From Anaerolineae bacterium (GTDB taxonomy: Bacteria; Chloroflexota; Anaerolineae; Anaerolineales; E44-bin32), in NCBI GenBank assembly GCA_011174825.1, contig DUEZ01000085.1, positions 1 to 57,917 on the forward strand: 57,917 nucleotides of DNA, read 5' to 3'. Shown piece by piece: positions 8,413 to 16,914 of the stretch. The translations under genes and the position numbers were made by a program. Under the pieces are notes generated by a model. That model was not told the origin of the DNA, ran no database searches, and was given only the letters and a program-made list of their open reading frames with translations. Within the stretch, counting starts at the first letter, position 1. Every line of letters starts with the position of its first letter.

Positions 8413-8846
8413 GATCTCCCGTAAACTATAACGGAAGAGTGACGGACTTTCAAGGTTTCGATTTTAACTGCAGGCTTTAGCCTGCACTGACGCACCCGAA
8501 GGGGTGCGGCTATATAGGTTTTTAAACATTATACGGAGATCATCATTCTCCCTATTTGGAGGGAGTAATCCCCTATCGCGATTAATTGACCAAGCTTTTT
8601 GGAATCCGAAAGCTTTGCTTTCCGGCGCAAGCAGAGCTTGCGCACTCCAAAACCACACGAAAGATGAGGTATCATCTCATCCACATCAGCACTTTACCCG
8701 CAAGCTTTTACCTGCGCTGACGCACCCGAAGGGGTGCGGCTACATCTTGCCACGACCCTTGCTGCGTGACATAAGCCTCAACCAGGTTAAATAGACATCG
8801 TCCTCGACAATGATCGAGGACGATGTGATGGGCTCACCCAGATGTC
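8413..8846. repeat. Intergenic repeat cluster
   Basis: No convincing gene. A 26-bp sequence containing a CGCACCC/GGGTGCG hairpin occurs exactly at 8487-8512 and again at 8717-8742. The first copy is preceded by a GCAGGCT/GCCTGC mini-hairpin (8470-8485). Between them lie further hairpins around 8601-8650 (CCGAAAGC/GCTTTCCGG, GCGCAAGC/GCTTGCGC). ORFs through this stretch translate to repeat-derived sequence and were not called. Confidence 0.7.
8795..8826 (-). terminator. Hairpin terminator of the receiver gene
   Basis: A perfect 13-bp stem (arms 8795-8807 and 8814-8826) with a 6-nt loop, 20 bp beyond the stop of the receiver gene on the minus strand. The following tract is only moderately T-rich (CTATTTAA). 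Confidence 0.6.
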
Positions 8847-9218
8847 TTACTGAGCAGAAATTTCCGAGATGGATCGGATAAGCTCCTCCGTGTCAAGTCC
8901 TTTGAGCAAATAGGATGCCGCTCCCGCTCGGACCGCTGCTTCTTCCTCCCACTCTGAAGGATAAGAGGTTAGAACAATCAAGTGAGGCGGATCGGGTAAT
9001 TCCGAGATTTGGCGCACGATTTCTAATCCCATTCCATCACTCCGCTTCACCTCAACCAAGACGACATCCGGCTGCTCCGCCTGGATATCCTGAAGCACCT
9101 GGTTGGCATCCCCTGAGTGCCCGAGGACGGTGAGCCCACTGGCGCGATTCAACCGATCCGCAAGTGCAGATCTTACAGAATCGTGTTCGTCGACAATATA
9201 CAACCGCGCTGGGCACAT
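8847..9218 (-). CDS. Stand-alone receiver-like protein with Glu at the phosphoacceptor site
   Basis: A 123-residue response-regulator receiver domain with no output domain. The fold markers are present: acidic pocket VDEHD (residues 9-13), LIVLTSY with the switch Thr, and YLLKG with the conserved Lys. The phosphoacceptor position, normally Asp in a VLLDL-type strand, is Glu56 (VLVEVK). Asp-to-Glu at this site often mimics the phosphorylated state, so the protein may be constitutively active or a docking module. It lies 117 bp downstream of a sensor kinase on the same strand, but with its own operator-like dyad just upstream (9226-9247). It resembles NarL/LuxR-type receivers without the HTH. 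Role unknown. Confidence 0.85.
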   Translation of the reverse strand: MCPARLYIVDEHDSVRSALADRLNRASGLTVLGHSGDANQVLQDIQAEQPDVVLVEVKRSDGMGLEIVRQISELPDPPHLIVLTSYPSEWEEEAAVRAGAASYLLKGLDTEELIRSISEISAQ

Positions 9219-9225
9219 ATAAGGT

Positions 9226-9247
9226 AACTTATCTTAGAAGATAAGTT
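9226..9247. promoter_or_regulatory. Operator-like inverted repeat upstream of the receiver gene
   Basis: A perfect 10-bp inverted repeat, AACTTATCTT-AG-AAGATAAGTT, ending 8 bp before the receiver start codon on the minus strand. The 2-nt centre is too tight for a stable RNA hairpin loop, which favours a protein-binding dyad. It occupies the place of the ribosome-binding site. Confidence 0.5.
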
Positions 9248-9335
9248 CAGTATAAGGCCCCTTCAAAACATGCTCCAGTGATCAATATCCCAAAGTGATT
9301 TGAAACCTGTCACGCTTGTAATTCGGTTGTTTGTA

Positions 9336-11102
9336 TCAATTAGCGGGGGTTGAAATGGAGGTAGAACTGCTGGGAGATTGTGTTGCGCGGGTATCATGAT
9401 CCGTTGGTATACGGACAGTGACCGTTGTCCCGTTACCAGGATTGGACACCATCTCGAACCGTCCCCCAATCTGTCGTGCTCTTTCAGACATGTTTGACAA
9501 ACCGTGCCCTAGCCTTCCGGGTTCCTTGGTAGGGTCAAATCCTCGCCCGTTATCGATAACCTGGAGGGATACATCCTCATCGATTTGACGAACACTCAGC
9601 CATACCTTGGTTGCAAAAGCGTGTTTGGCGGTATTGGCTAGCGCTTCCTGTGCAATGAGGAATAACTCGTAAGCGGTATCTCGTTCCAATTGTTCAAGTG
9701 CTTCCGGTTCGGTGATCAACTCTGCATCAACTAGCGTATTGGATTTGAATTCACGGATAAGTCGTTCTAGCGCTTCATGAAGATCATCGACCTGAATACG
9801 GCTCGGCTGAAGATCGAGGATATATGACCTAAGATCCCCAATAACCGCATCAAGACCTTCGATCGCCTGCTCCAACCGTTGTATGGCCTGTTCCGGATCC
9901 TCGTCAATCTGGATCCGGATGTATTCGAGGGTCAACCCAACTGCATAGACCGATTGTATGATCCCATCATGGAGATCCATACCAATCCGTTCCCGTTCTT
10001 CCAATACGGCCAATCGACGAGTCTGTCGATTAAGACGCGCGTTCTCAACTGCAATCCCAACCCCCGCACCCACGGCTTCAAGCAGACTAATCTCCCTCTC
10101 CTCGATAACGCGCTCACCTTGAAAGGCAAGACAAAGGACACCAACCACCTGTCCTGGTGCATTGAGTGGAACGCAAACCATCGAACCAAAACCAGCCTCA
10201 CTCACAGCTTGATCCAAGAAGTTCTCGGCATCAGCAAGGTCAGGGGTCCATAGAGGTTTTCCCTTTTTTGCTACCTGACCGATCAACCCCTCACCCGGTC
10301 GAAAACGATCGGCCTCCCACAATGCCTCAATGACCTCTCCTCGATGAAGTGCTTTATAGAAACTGCCTTCCGTCTCCTCCCTCAGGTAGAATTCTCCAGC
10401 TCCCGCTCCAAAGATGGTGATCAGTCTTTCAAGCATCACTTCAAGTAAGGCATCAAGTTCTGTAGCTGAACTTGTGGTCGTGGCGAGAGAGTTTACCAGT
10501 TCCAACTCCAAGTTACGTTGGGTAAGCTCAGATTCGCTCTCCAATACTTGTCGATAAAGCCTGGCATTTTCGATAGCAGCCGCAGCGTGCGCAGCCAGCA
10601 TCTCGATCAACCGTTGGTCTTCGGGAGTGAATTCATCGGCCCCAGCCTTGTCGGTGAGATAGATTTGTCCCAAGGGACGACCGTATGCGGCGATGGGAAC
10701 ACCGAGAAAGGAACGCATTTTCGGATGCCCTGACGGGAAACCAACTGAACGCGGATGATCTGAGATTTCGGGGATGCGGATACTTTGACCAGCCCGTATC
10801 ATCTCTCCTATCAATCCATTCCCCACCGGCTGGTGCGGCATCTGCCTGATCTCTTCATCCGTCATGCCGAGTGTGATAAAGGCCTCCAGCCCGCCTTTTC
10901 CGTCAGGGATTCCCAGTGCTGCGTAACGTGCTCCGGAAAGATCGCGGGCTGCTTGGATAATACGGTGGAGGACACCGTCTAAAGATAGATCAGAAAACAA
11001 ACTCAATGTCGCCCGGTGCAGAACATCCATGGAGGTCTCTGCGCCTGAGCTCTCCTCTGGGGCCTCCTTCTGGGTTCCCAGAGATTGACGGTCTTCTTTC
11101 AC
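9336..11102 (-). CDS. GAF-GAF-HisKA_3-HATPase sensor histidine kinase (NarL-type)
   Basis: A cytoplasmic kinase of about 588 residues. It has two GAF domains (roughly residues 35-180 and 205-355), a HisKA_3 dimerisation helix with the phospho-His in MDLHDGIIQSVYAVG, and an HATPase domain with N-box EALANTAKHAF, G1 DNGRGFDP and G2 GHGLSNMSERA. No membrane segment is seen. The frame is open up to 11207, but a GTG at 11102 preceded by GAGGGAAGG is the better start; the upstream 35 codons look non-coding. It would phosphorylate a NarL-type regulator. The adjacent receiver lacks the Asp, so the true partner is probably elsewhere. The gene is divergent from the mevalonate cluster. Confidence 0.9.
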   Translation of the reverse strand: MKEDRQSLGTQKEAPEESSGAETSMDVLHRATLSLFSDLSLDGVLHRIIQAARDLSGARYAALGIPDGKGGLEAFITLGMTDEEIRQMPHQPVGNGLIGEMIRAGQSIRIPEISDHPRSVGFPSGHPKMRSFLGVPIAAYGRPLGQIYLTDKAGADEFTPEDQRLIEMLAAHAAAAIENARLYRQVLESESELTQRNLELELVNSLATTTSSATELDALLEVMLERLITIFGAGAGEFYLREETEGSFYKALHRGEVIEALWEADRFRPGEGLIGQVAKKGKPLWTPDLADAENFLDQAVSEAGFGSMVCVPLNAPGQVVGVLCLAFQGERVIEEREISLLEAVGAGVGIAVENARLNRQTRRLAVLEERERIGMDLHDGIIQSVYAVGLTLEYIRIQIDEDPEQAIQRLEQAIEGLDAVIGDLRSYILDLQPSRIQVDDLHEALERLIREFKSNTLVDAELITEPEALEQLERDTAYELFLIAQEALANTAKHAFATKVWLSVRQIDEDVSLQVIDNGRGFDPTKEPGRLGHGLSNMSERARQIGGRFEMVSNPGNGTTVTVRIPTDHDTRATQSPSSSTSISTPAN

Positions 11103-11282
11103 ATCATACCTTCCCTCAGGGTGAATTCTACCGCATCCGCATGTGATCGCCAACATTCCATAGAAAATTTGGCGGCTCGATCTCACGATTGATATCAACG
11201 AGATCATGTTCCTCCAATCCTGATAGTTTTTGCCAGATTAAGAGTCGTATATATGAGCGATGTCTTGCTCAGGAGTGAAATG

Positions 11283-12587
11283 ATGCCTAACAACCGCTCC
11301 TCCCGCTTGCCCGGTTTTTACGCATTGACCCTAAAAGAGCGTCTCGACGCGTTAGCCCAGGTCTGCGAGTTGGATTCAGAATCCTTGACAACGCTTTCTG
11401 GTGAGGGAGGTTTAACATCGGAGGAAGCCGACCACATGATCGAAAATGTGATCGGTACCTATGGACTTCCCTTGGGGATAGCCGTGAACTTCCTTGTTAA
11501 TGGCCGTGAAGTGCTCGTGCCGATGGCTATCGAGGAGACTTCTGTTGTCGCAGGGGCATCTTACATGGCAAAACTCGTCCGATCTGGAGGGGGCTTCACG
11601 GCGAAATCTACCGAATCCAAGATGATCGCTCAAATTCAGATCCTAGAGTTGAAAGACCTAGAGACTGCCAAACTACAATTACTGGAGCATAAAGAACAAT
11701 TGTTAGACGCAGCGGATGAGGTTAATCAAGTCATCACCCAAATGGGTGGCGGTGCAAGGGATCTCGAAGTGCGGATGCTACCGGATACCCCTGCAGGGCC
11801 GATGTTGGTTGTCCACCTTATCTACGACACGCGCGACGCAATGGGAGCCAATACGATCAACACCGCCGCTGAAGCTCTCGCACCACGGATTGAAATCCTG
11901 ACAGGTGGCCGTGCACATTTACGCATCCTCTCAAACCTCGCCGATCAGCGTTTAGCAAATGCACGCTGCCGTATTCCATGCGGAGAACTCGCCTTTGGTG
12001 AATTCAGTGGTGAGCGTGTTCGCGATGGTATCATCGAAGCGTGGGCGCTCGCTGTAGTGGATCCATATCGAGCCGCAACGCATAACAAAGGAATCATGAA
12101 CGGGATTGACGCCGTTCTTGTAGCGACGGGCAACGATTGGCGAGCAGTGGAGGCAGGAGCTCATGCATACGCCGCGCGCAGTGGTCAATATACCTCACTG
12201 AGCAATTGGTGGGTCAACCAAGAAGGCGACCTAGAAGGTGAACTAGAAATGCCTTTAGCCGTAGGCATCATCGGTGGCGCTACACGTGTCCATCCCACAG
12301 CCAAAACCAGCCTGAAATTGCTTGGCGTGGGTAGTGCCCGTGAATTTGCAGAGATCGTTGTCTCCGTTGGGCTGGCACAAAATCTTGCCGCTCTACGAGC
12401 CTTGGCCACGGAGGGCATACAGCGAGGTCATATGGCTCTCCATGCACGACAAATCGCCATTGCTGCAGGTGCAGAAGGGTCTTTGGTTGAAAAAGTGGCC
12501 AAACAATTGGTCGATGAGGGGACGGTGTCGCTTGATCGTGCTCAAGAGCTTGTACAAACAGTGGGAAAAGAAGGTAGATCCAGATAG
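11283..12587 (+). CDS. mvaA: Hydroxymethylglutaryl-CoA reductase, class II (bacterial type)
   Basis: Converts HMG-CoA to mevalonate with NAD(P)H, the committed step of the mevalonate route. 434 residues. Class II motifs are all present: ENVIGTYGLPLG, the acidic PMAIEETSVVA, GGGARDLEVR, DAMGANTINTAAE, HNKGIMNGID with the active-site Lys, and the late catalytic His in GHMALHAR. The frame is open from 11253, but AGGAG at 11271-11275 best serves the ATG at 11283. Next downstream are HMG-CoA synthase, a thiolase-like gene and DUF35, so the enzyme is biosynthetic here rather than the degradative Pseudomonas form (inference). The cofactor preference cannot be read. Confidence 0.93.
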   Translation: MPNNRSSRLPGFYALTLKERLDALAQVCELDSESLTTLSGEGGLTSEEADHMIENVIGTYGLPLGIAVNFLVNGREVLVPMAIEETSVVAGASYMAKLVRSGGGFTAKSTESKMIAQIQILELKDLETAKLQLLEHKEQLLDAADEVNQVITQMGGGARDLEVRMLPDTPAGPMLVVHLIYDTRDAMGANTINTAAEALAPRIEILTGGRAHLRILSNLADQRLANARCRIPCGELAFGEFSGERVRDGIIEAWALAVVDPYRAATHNKGIMNGIDAVLVATGNDWRAVEAGAHAYAARSGQYTSLSNWWVNQEGDLEGELEMPLAVGIIGGATRVHPTAKTSLKLLGVGSAREFAEIVVSVGLAQNLAALRALATEGIQRGHMALHARQIAIAAGAEGSLVEKVAKQLVDEGTVSLDRAQELVQTVGKEGRSR

Positions 12588-12689
12588 AATGGCTTGGACC
12601 TTGCACCCGCGCGTTATGGTATCTAGCCCAAGAGTTAATAAGTATATAATCGTCTCGGTTTTCCCTTTGGATCGAGGTCGATTCAGTCG

Positions 12690-13778
12690 ATGAGGCAGAA
12701 AAAAGTGCCCGAATCTCAAGATATACCATTCCTTAAACCTATTCGTGATGTAGGCATTGTTGGTTACGGAGCGTATATCCCTCGCTATCGATTGCCAGCG
12801 AGGGAGGTGGCGCGTGTGTGGAAATCGGGCGCAGGAGGTTTGTCGATTGAGGAGAAAGCGGTTGCGGGGCTCGATGAGGATGTGATTACGATGTCCATCG
12901 AAGCCGCGCGCAACGCGTTGGCCCGCGCGGACATTGATCCCAGTAAGATTCGCGCCGTGTGGGTCGGTTCGGAATCTCACCCATACGCCGTCAAGCCCAC
13001 CTCCACAGTCGTCGCCGAATCGATCGGAGCCACGCCCCACACTCAAGCTGCGGATTGGGAATTCGCCTGCAAGGCGGGGACAGAGGCGATGCAAGCTGCC
13101 ACCGGTTTCGTCGGATCTAATATGGCCGATTTTGCACTGGCGATCGGCATGGACACCGCGCAGGGTCGACCGGGTGATCCCTTGGAGTATACCGCTGGAG
13201 CAGGAGGGGCCGCCTTTCTATTAGGCCCGGCCGAGATGTCCCTGGCAATCATCGAAGGTTCCTATTCCTACGCCACCGATACACCAGATTTCTTCCGCCG
13301 TGCTGAGGAGAAATATCCCGTGCATGGGGAGCGTTTCACGGGTGAACCCGCCTACTTTAAGCACGTCACATCGGCTGCCCAGGCTCTCATGAAGGCGATG
13401 GATTTCTCCGCCTCCGATTTTCAACATGTCATCTTCCATCAACCGAATACCAAGTTCCCTAAAAGAGTTGGCCGACAGCTGGGCTTCACGACGGATCAAA
13501 TCGAGACCGGATTGTTGGTCCCCAAAATTGGAAACGTATATGCAGGTTCCTCCTTGGTCGGCCTAACAGCAGTGCTTGATGTAGCAGAGCCAGACGAACG
13601 CATTCTTCTAGTCTCGTATGGTTCTGGCGCAGGATCGGATGCCATTAGCTTGCGGACGACAGCTTTACTCCCTGAGCGCCAAGAGTTAGCACCCAAGACG
13701 AACGATTACATCTCGAGGCGTACCGAGATCGATTATGCAACTTATGCCCGATACCACGGCAAGATTGCAATGAAATGA
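12690..13778 (+). CDS. Hydroxymethylglutaryl-CoA synthase (archaeal type)
   Basis: Condenses acetyl-CoA with acetoacetyl-CoA to HMG-CoA. 362 residues. It has the archaeal-type opening [14 protein letters not shown] at residue 21, Glu95 ([11 protein letters not shown]), nucleophile Cys127 ([10 protein letters not shown]) and His250 ([12 protein letters not shown]), so the catalytic triad is intact. An N-terminal tail of about 20 residues precedes the family start and no later start codon fits. The stop overlaps the thiolase-like gene (ATGA). In archaea this enzyme forms a complex with an acetoacetyl-CoA thiolase and a DUF35 protein. The same gene order here implies the same assembly, although the partner thiolase is disarmed. 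Confidence 0.92.
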   Translation: MRQKKVPESQDIPFLKPIRDVGIVGYGAYIPRYRLPAREVARVWKSGAGGLSIEEKAVAGLDEDVITMSIEAARNALARADIDPSKIRAVWVGSESHPYAVKPTSTVVAESIGATPHTQAADWEFACKAGTEAMQAATGFVGSNMADFALAIGMDTAQGRPGDPLEYTAGAGGAAFLLGPAEMSLAIIEGSYSYATDTPDFFRRAEEKYPVHGERFTGEPAYFKHVTSAAQALMKAMDFSASDFQHVIFHQPNTKFPKRVGRQLGFTTDQIETGLLVPKIGNVYAGSSLVGLTAVLDVAEPDERILLVSYGSGAGSDAISLRTTALLPERQELAPKTNDYISRRTEIDYATYARYHGKIAMK

Positions 13779-14968
13779 CCATGGCAAAAGACGCGGAAAC
13801 CCCAAAGGATGTTTATGTCATCGGCGTCGGTATGACACCGGTAGGTGAGCATTGGGAGAAATCCTTGAGAGAACTGGCGCTTGATGCTATCACCGCTTTA
13901 CGGATGGATGGGGTTTGGGTAAGACCCCAAGCCTTGTATGTTGCCAATATGTTAGCGCCCTACCTCTCAGGACAGACACAATTGGCGGCTCTATTGGCGG
14001 ATTTCGCAGGATTACGAGGAATCGAAGCGATAACAATCGAAGCAGCCGGTGCTTCAGGTGGTGCTGCTGCGCGTCAAGCTTATCTCGCCATCACATCTGG
14101 TATGATCGATGTTGCGCTCATTATCGGCGTCGAGAAAGTTAGCGAAAGGACGAGCGCTGAACTAGAAGCTGCCCTCAGTACCTCAAGCGATGCGGATCAC
14201 GAGGCGGTTCATGGGATCACTCCTACCGCACAAGCAGCGCTGCTCATGCGCCGTTATCTCCTTGAGTTTAACGTTCCAGATGATGCATTCGCAGGATTTA
14301 GCCTCAACGCTCATGCTAATGCCGTAACCAACCCACAAGCTATATACCGGCGAGCGATCCAGGTTGAGAACTACCTCAACGCGCCGATGGTAAGCGAACC
14401 GGTAAACCTGTTCGACGCAGCCCCATTAGCCGATGGTGCCGCCGCTCTGCTCATGGCAAGAAGTGATGCGTTACCCGAGAATGTTCCCTATCCAACTGTA
14501 CGTATCGCGGCTTCTTCGATTGTGAGCAATGCGGTGGCCTTACATGATAGATCTGACCCACTCTTGCTGGATTCTGTAGTTGAGTCATCTGCTCAAGCTC
14601 TTCAACAGGCCGGATTGAATCCAGGGGACATCGACTTATTCGAGCTACATGATTGCTACTCTATCTTTGCTGCCTTATCCCTCGAAGCAGCTGGATTCGC
14701 CGCACGTGGAGAGGGTTGGAAGCTTGCCCTCGACGGTATTATCGCTAAAGATGGCGAGATTCCCATTTGTACCTTCGGTGGATCGAAGGCACGCGGTGAC
14801 ACAGGAGGCGCCACCGGTGTATATCAATTGGCAGAGATAACCCTCCAGTTGCAGGATCGAGCAGGTGAAAACCAAGTTCAGGGCGCGAAAATTGGCATGG
14901 CTCAGTGTCTAGCAGCAAGCGGGGCGACTGCGGCAACGCATATTTTTTCCAGGGTAGATGGGCCTTGA
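13775..14968 (+). CDS. Thiolase-like protein lacking the catalytic Cys and GHP His
   Basis: A 397-residue thiolase-superfamily protein of the SCP2/archaeal type, placed exactly where the acetoacetyl-CoA thiolase of the HMG-CoA synthase complex belongs. The nucleophile motif, normally EAACASG, reads EAAGASG with Gly92 (codon GGT at 14048-14050). The motif normally GLKARGHPVGATG reads [13 protein letters not shown], with Asp342 replacing His. The HDC triplet (His292, Asp293, Cys294) is retained. The reading frame is otherwise intact and conserved in length, so this is not ordinary gene decay. It may be a scaffold for HMG-CoA synthase and DUF35, with acetoacetyl-CoA supplied by the canonical thiolase at 31957-33171 (inference). 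The start overlaps the previous gene (ATGA). Confidence 0.88.
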   Translation: MTMAKDAETPKDVYVIGVGMTPVGEHWEKSLRELALDAITALRMDGVWVRPQALYVANMLAPYLSGQTQLAALLADFAGLRGIEAITIEAAGASGGAAARQAYLAITSGMIDVALIIGVEKVSERTSAELEAALSTSSDADHEAVHGITPTAQAALLMRRYLLEFNVPDDAFAGFSLNAHANAVTNPQAIYRRAIQVENYLNAPMVSEPVNLFDAAPLADGAAALLMARSDALPENVPYPTVRIAASSIVSNAVALHDRSDPLLLDSVVESSAQALQQAGLNPGDIDLFELHDCYSIFAALSLEAAGFAARGEGWKLALDGIIAKDGEIPICTFGGSKARGDTGGATGVYQLAEITLQLQDRAGENQVQGAKIGMAQCLAASGATAATHIFSRVDGP

Positions 14969-15053
14969 GAGGGATCTGATAGCTCTTGAGAGTCACAAAC
15001 ACCTAAACTCTAGCTTGATTTACACGAACACTTCTATTTACATGAGGCGAGGT

Positions 15054-15461
15054 ATGGAGATATCAAGACATTGGAGATTAAAGAGGCAAAGATACGCTTT
15101 AGTCGGTGAGGTTTGTCCACACTGCCAGAAGAAGATATTCCCACCGCGGGATATTTGCCCTGAGTGTAGCGAAGATGCTCGCACCCTATACCAGTTCAGC
15201 GGGCGTGGAGAGGTCTATTCTTATACAACGGTTTACCAAGCACCGGCAGGATATGAGGAATACGCACCTTACACCGTTGCGCTTGTGAAGCTAGAAGAAG
15301 GCCCAATGCTTACGGCTCAACTTACCGATCTTGGTGATGAGCCTGTTGAAGTTGGCATGCCCGTCGAGATGGTGACGCGCAAATTACGTTCAGACGGCGA
15401 GAAGGGCATGCTCGTTTATAGTTATAAATTCCGACCAAGGCTCAAGGAAGCTGTAAGGTAA
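15054..15461 (+). CDS. DUF35 Zn-ribbon/OB-fold protein of the HMG-CoA synthase complex
   Basis: A 135-residue protein with an N-terminal rubredoxin-like Zn ribbon (CPHC near residue 20 and CPEC near 36) followed by an OB fold (GEVYSYTTVYQAPAGYEEYAPY). Family members bridge thiolase and HMG-CoA synthase in archaea and share a CoA-binding site for channelling acetoacetyl-CoA. The ATG at 15054, with GAGGCGAGG just before it, is chosen over the upstream in-frame starts at 14958 and 15042 because homologues start with a short W/R-rich helix (SRHWRLKRQRYAL). It is last in the mevalonate cluster and followed by a terminator. Confidence 0.87.
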   Translation: MEISRHWRLKRQRYALVGEVCPHCQKKIFPPRDICPECSEDARTLYQFSGRGEVYSYTTVYQAPAGYEEYAPYTVALVKLEEGPMLTAQLTDLGDEPVEVGMPVEMVTRKLRSDGEKGMLVYSYKFRPRLKEAVR

Positions 15462-15483
15462 AACCCTTCTCTTCGAAGGAGTG

Positions 15484-15516
15484 CGACCTGGTGCACACTG
15501 GCGCCAGGTCGTTTTT
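15484..15516 (+). terminator. Terminator of the mevalonate cluster
   Basis: A stem of about 11-12 bp (CGACCTGG... / ...CCAGGTCG, one G-U pair in the extension) followed by TTTTT, 23 bp after the DUF35 stop. Confidence 0.85.
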
Positions 15517-15531
15517 CGTATAAAATGACCC

Positions 15532-15641
15532 CACTGAAAAAGGGCAACCGCGAGAAGAGGACCGATATAAACAGGGGTGCGGGCGCAGCCTGCACCTCTA
15601 TATATGCCACTTCCTACTCCTCGAGGGTAGATTTTTCAGCG
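15532..15641 (+). repeat. 110-bp MITE-like element, copy 1
   Basis: Ends are near-perfect inverted repeats (CACTGAAAAA at 15532-15541, TTTTTCAGCG at 15632-15641). The interior holds an AGGGGTGCGGGC / GCCTGCACCTCT hairpin and a CCTCGAGGGTAG segment. The same 110-bp layout recurs at 16738-16847 and, inverted, at 57048-57158. It has no coding capacity. Confidence 0.75.
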
Positions 15642-15720
15642 AACTCATGAAAATAGATATCAGAGCAGGAGTACAAATTAGGCACAGATCTTGCACCTTT
15701 CAGGTGGTCAGCTACCCCGC

Positions 15721-15749
15721 TTGACGCGCCTTAGCTCCTATGCTACTAT
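15721..15749 (+). promoter_or_regulatory. Sigma-70-type promoter of the LysM lipoprotein gene
   Basis: TTGACG (15721-15726), a 17-bp spacer, then TACTAT (15744-15749) with an extended TGC before it. It would give a 130-nt leader containing a tRNA-like stretch (15769-15855). Confidence 0.65.
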
Positions 15750-15885
15750 GCGCGCTTGAAGCTCGAAATGGGGCATAGCTCAACGGAAGGGTGCGAACGA
15801 AACATTTCAACTCGGAACGGTAGAGAACATGTGGCCAACCGGGTTGTTCACCCAAATCTATCCATGAATCCGTTAGGAGGAGCCA

Positions 15886-16515
15886 ATGGGTAAAAAACAC
15901 CTGAGTTCCCTGGTGTTCGCCGCACTTATCATGCTCGCGCTCACCATGACGGCCTGTACAAGGTCAGCATCAACACCTCCACCCTCGGAGACCGAGGAAG
16001 CAACATCAAAGGAGGTTGCTGATACACAGGCCACAATGGATGCTGTACGCTCGGCCATTCTCACTCAAACCGCGCAGGCTGGTGAGGCAACACCTACGGA
16101 AGCTTCCACTGCTACCGAGACGCCTGAGACGTCGGAAACAGCGGTTGCGGTCACCCCCGAGGCAACAGCCACATCTGGGGAGGTGACGGAATACACCGTA
16201 CAACCTGGTGATTGGATCTTCAAGATCGCCAGGCAGTTCGGCGTCGAACCGGAGGACATCATCGAGCTTAATGGGCTGACCTCCCCCAGCCAGATTCAGC
16301 CGGGTCTAGTGTTAAAGATTCCCGCACCCTCTGGAGCCGTTGAAACCCCGGAGGCGACCGGCGTAGCTGGGGGTGTGGTTCATGTCGTACAACCGGGTGA
16401 ATGGATCTGGCAGATCGCCCGTAAGTATGGGGTTGATCCGCAAACCATAATCGACGCTAATGATCTTACCAATCCAGCCTTGATCTACCCCGGTCAGGAA
16501 TTGGTCATCCCATAA
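15886..16515 (+). CDS. Lipoprotein with two LysM domains
   Basis: A 209-residue exported lipoprotein. It has a signal peptide with lipobox LTMTAC (Cys24), then a Thr/Glu/Ala-rich low-complexity linker to about residue 95. Two LysM domains follow, at about 98-145 (YTVQPGDWIFKIARQFGV) and 162-209 (HVVQPGEWIWQIARKYGV). LysM binds glycan chains such as peptidoglycan. AGGAGG sits 5 bp before the ATG and a consensus promoter at 15721. No catalytic domain is attached, so a cell-surface tether or spore/sheath role is possible, unproven. The gene is bracketed by direct copies of the 110-bp element (15532-15641 and 16738-16847). Confidence 0.88.
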   Translation: MGKKHLSSLVFAALIMLALTMTACTRSASTPPPSETEEATSKEVADTQATMDAVRSAILTQTAQAGEATPTEASTATETPETSETAVAVTPEATATSGEVTEYTVQPGDWIFKIARQFGVEPEDIIELNGLTSPSQIQPGLVLKIPAPSGAVETPEATGVAGGVVHVVQPGEWIWQIARKYGVDPQTIIDANDLTNPALIYPGQELVIP

Positions 16516-16650
16516 AACGAGATATCTCGTCTCGTGGTTTAGACCAATTCAATCGCTGACACGTGGTGTAAGATCTAGCCCACTGGCTCATTTTGTGCGA
16601 CGCAGCGATACCTTGTACCAAAGTTTGAATAGGTAGGAGAGAAAAATAAA

Positions 16651-16685
16651 ACAGAGGTAGACATGCCGGTCTGCCTCTGTTTTTA
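16651..16685 (+). terminator. Terminator of the LysM lipoprotein gene
   Basis: A 12-bp stem ACAGAGGTAGAC / GTCTGCCTCTGT (one G-U) with a 6-nt loop, followed by TTTTTATT and preceded by AAAAATAAA, so it could work in both directions. Confidence 0.85.
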
Positions 16686-16737
16686 TTCCTTGTGGGTTGG
16701 TAAAACAGTTCCACACAGCGCTTACGATTGGTGAATC

Positions 16738-16847
16738 CCCCGAAAAGAATCAAAAGCGAAAAGAAGACTAGTATATGTGTGGGTGCAAGCTACACCTACA
16801 TCACCACATATACCCTTCCCTACCCATCCAAGGTAGCTTTTTCAGTG
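16738..16847 (+). repeat. 110-bp MITE-like element, copy 2
   Basis: The same length and order of blocks as 15532-15641 (CGAAAAG start, GGGTGCAAGC core, CCATCCAAGGTAG, TTTTTCAGTG end), more diverged. It is a direct repeat relative to copy 1, on the other side of the LysM gene. Confidence 0.65.
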
Positions 16848-16914
16848 TACTCATTGGTAGAATTTAAAGATTGGTGTAAGCGGATGTAAGAAAGCTATTA
16901 TCCTGGAGAACATC

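Noticed and set aside
8413..8846. CRISPR-like repeats
   Set aside because: Only two copies of the 26-bp unit, more than 200 bp apart and without regular spacers; these are dispersed hairpin repeats.
15769..15855. Possible tRNA gene
   Set aside because: D-arm-like and T-arm-like blocks are present, but the acceptor ends do not pair and no clear anticodon arm forms. Kept only as a low-interest finding.
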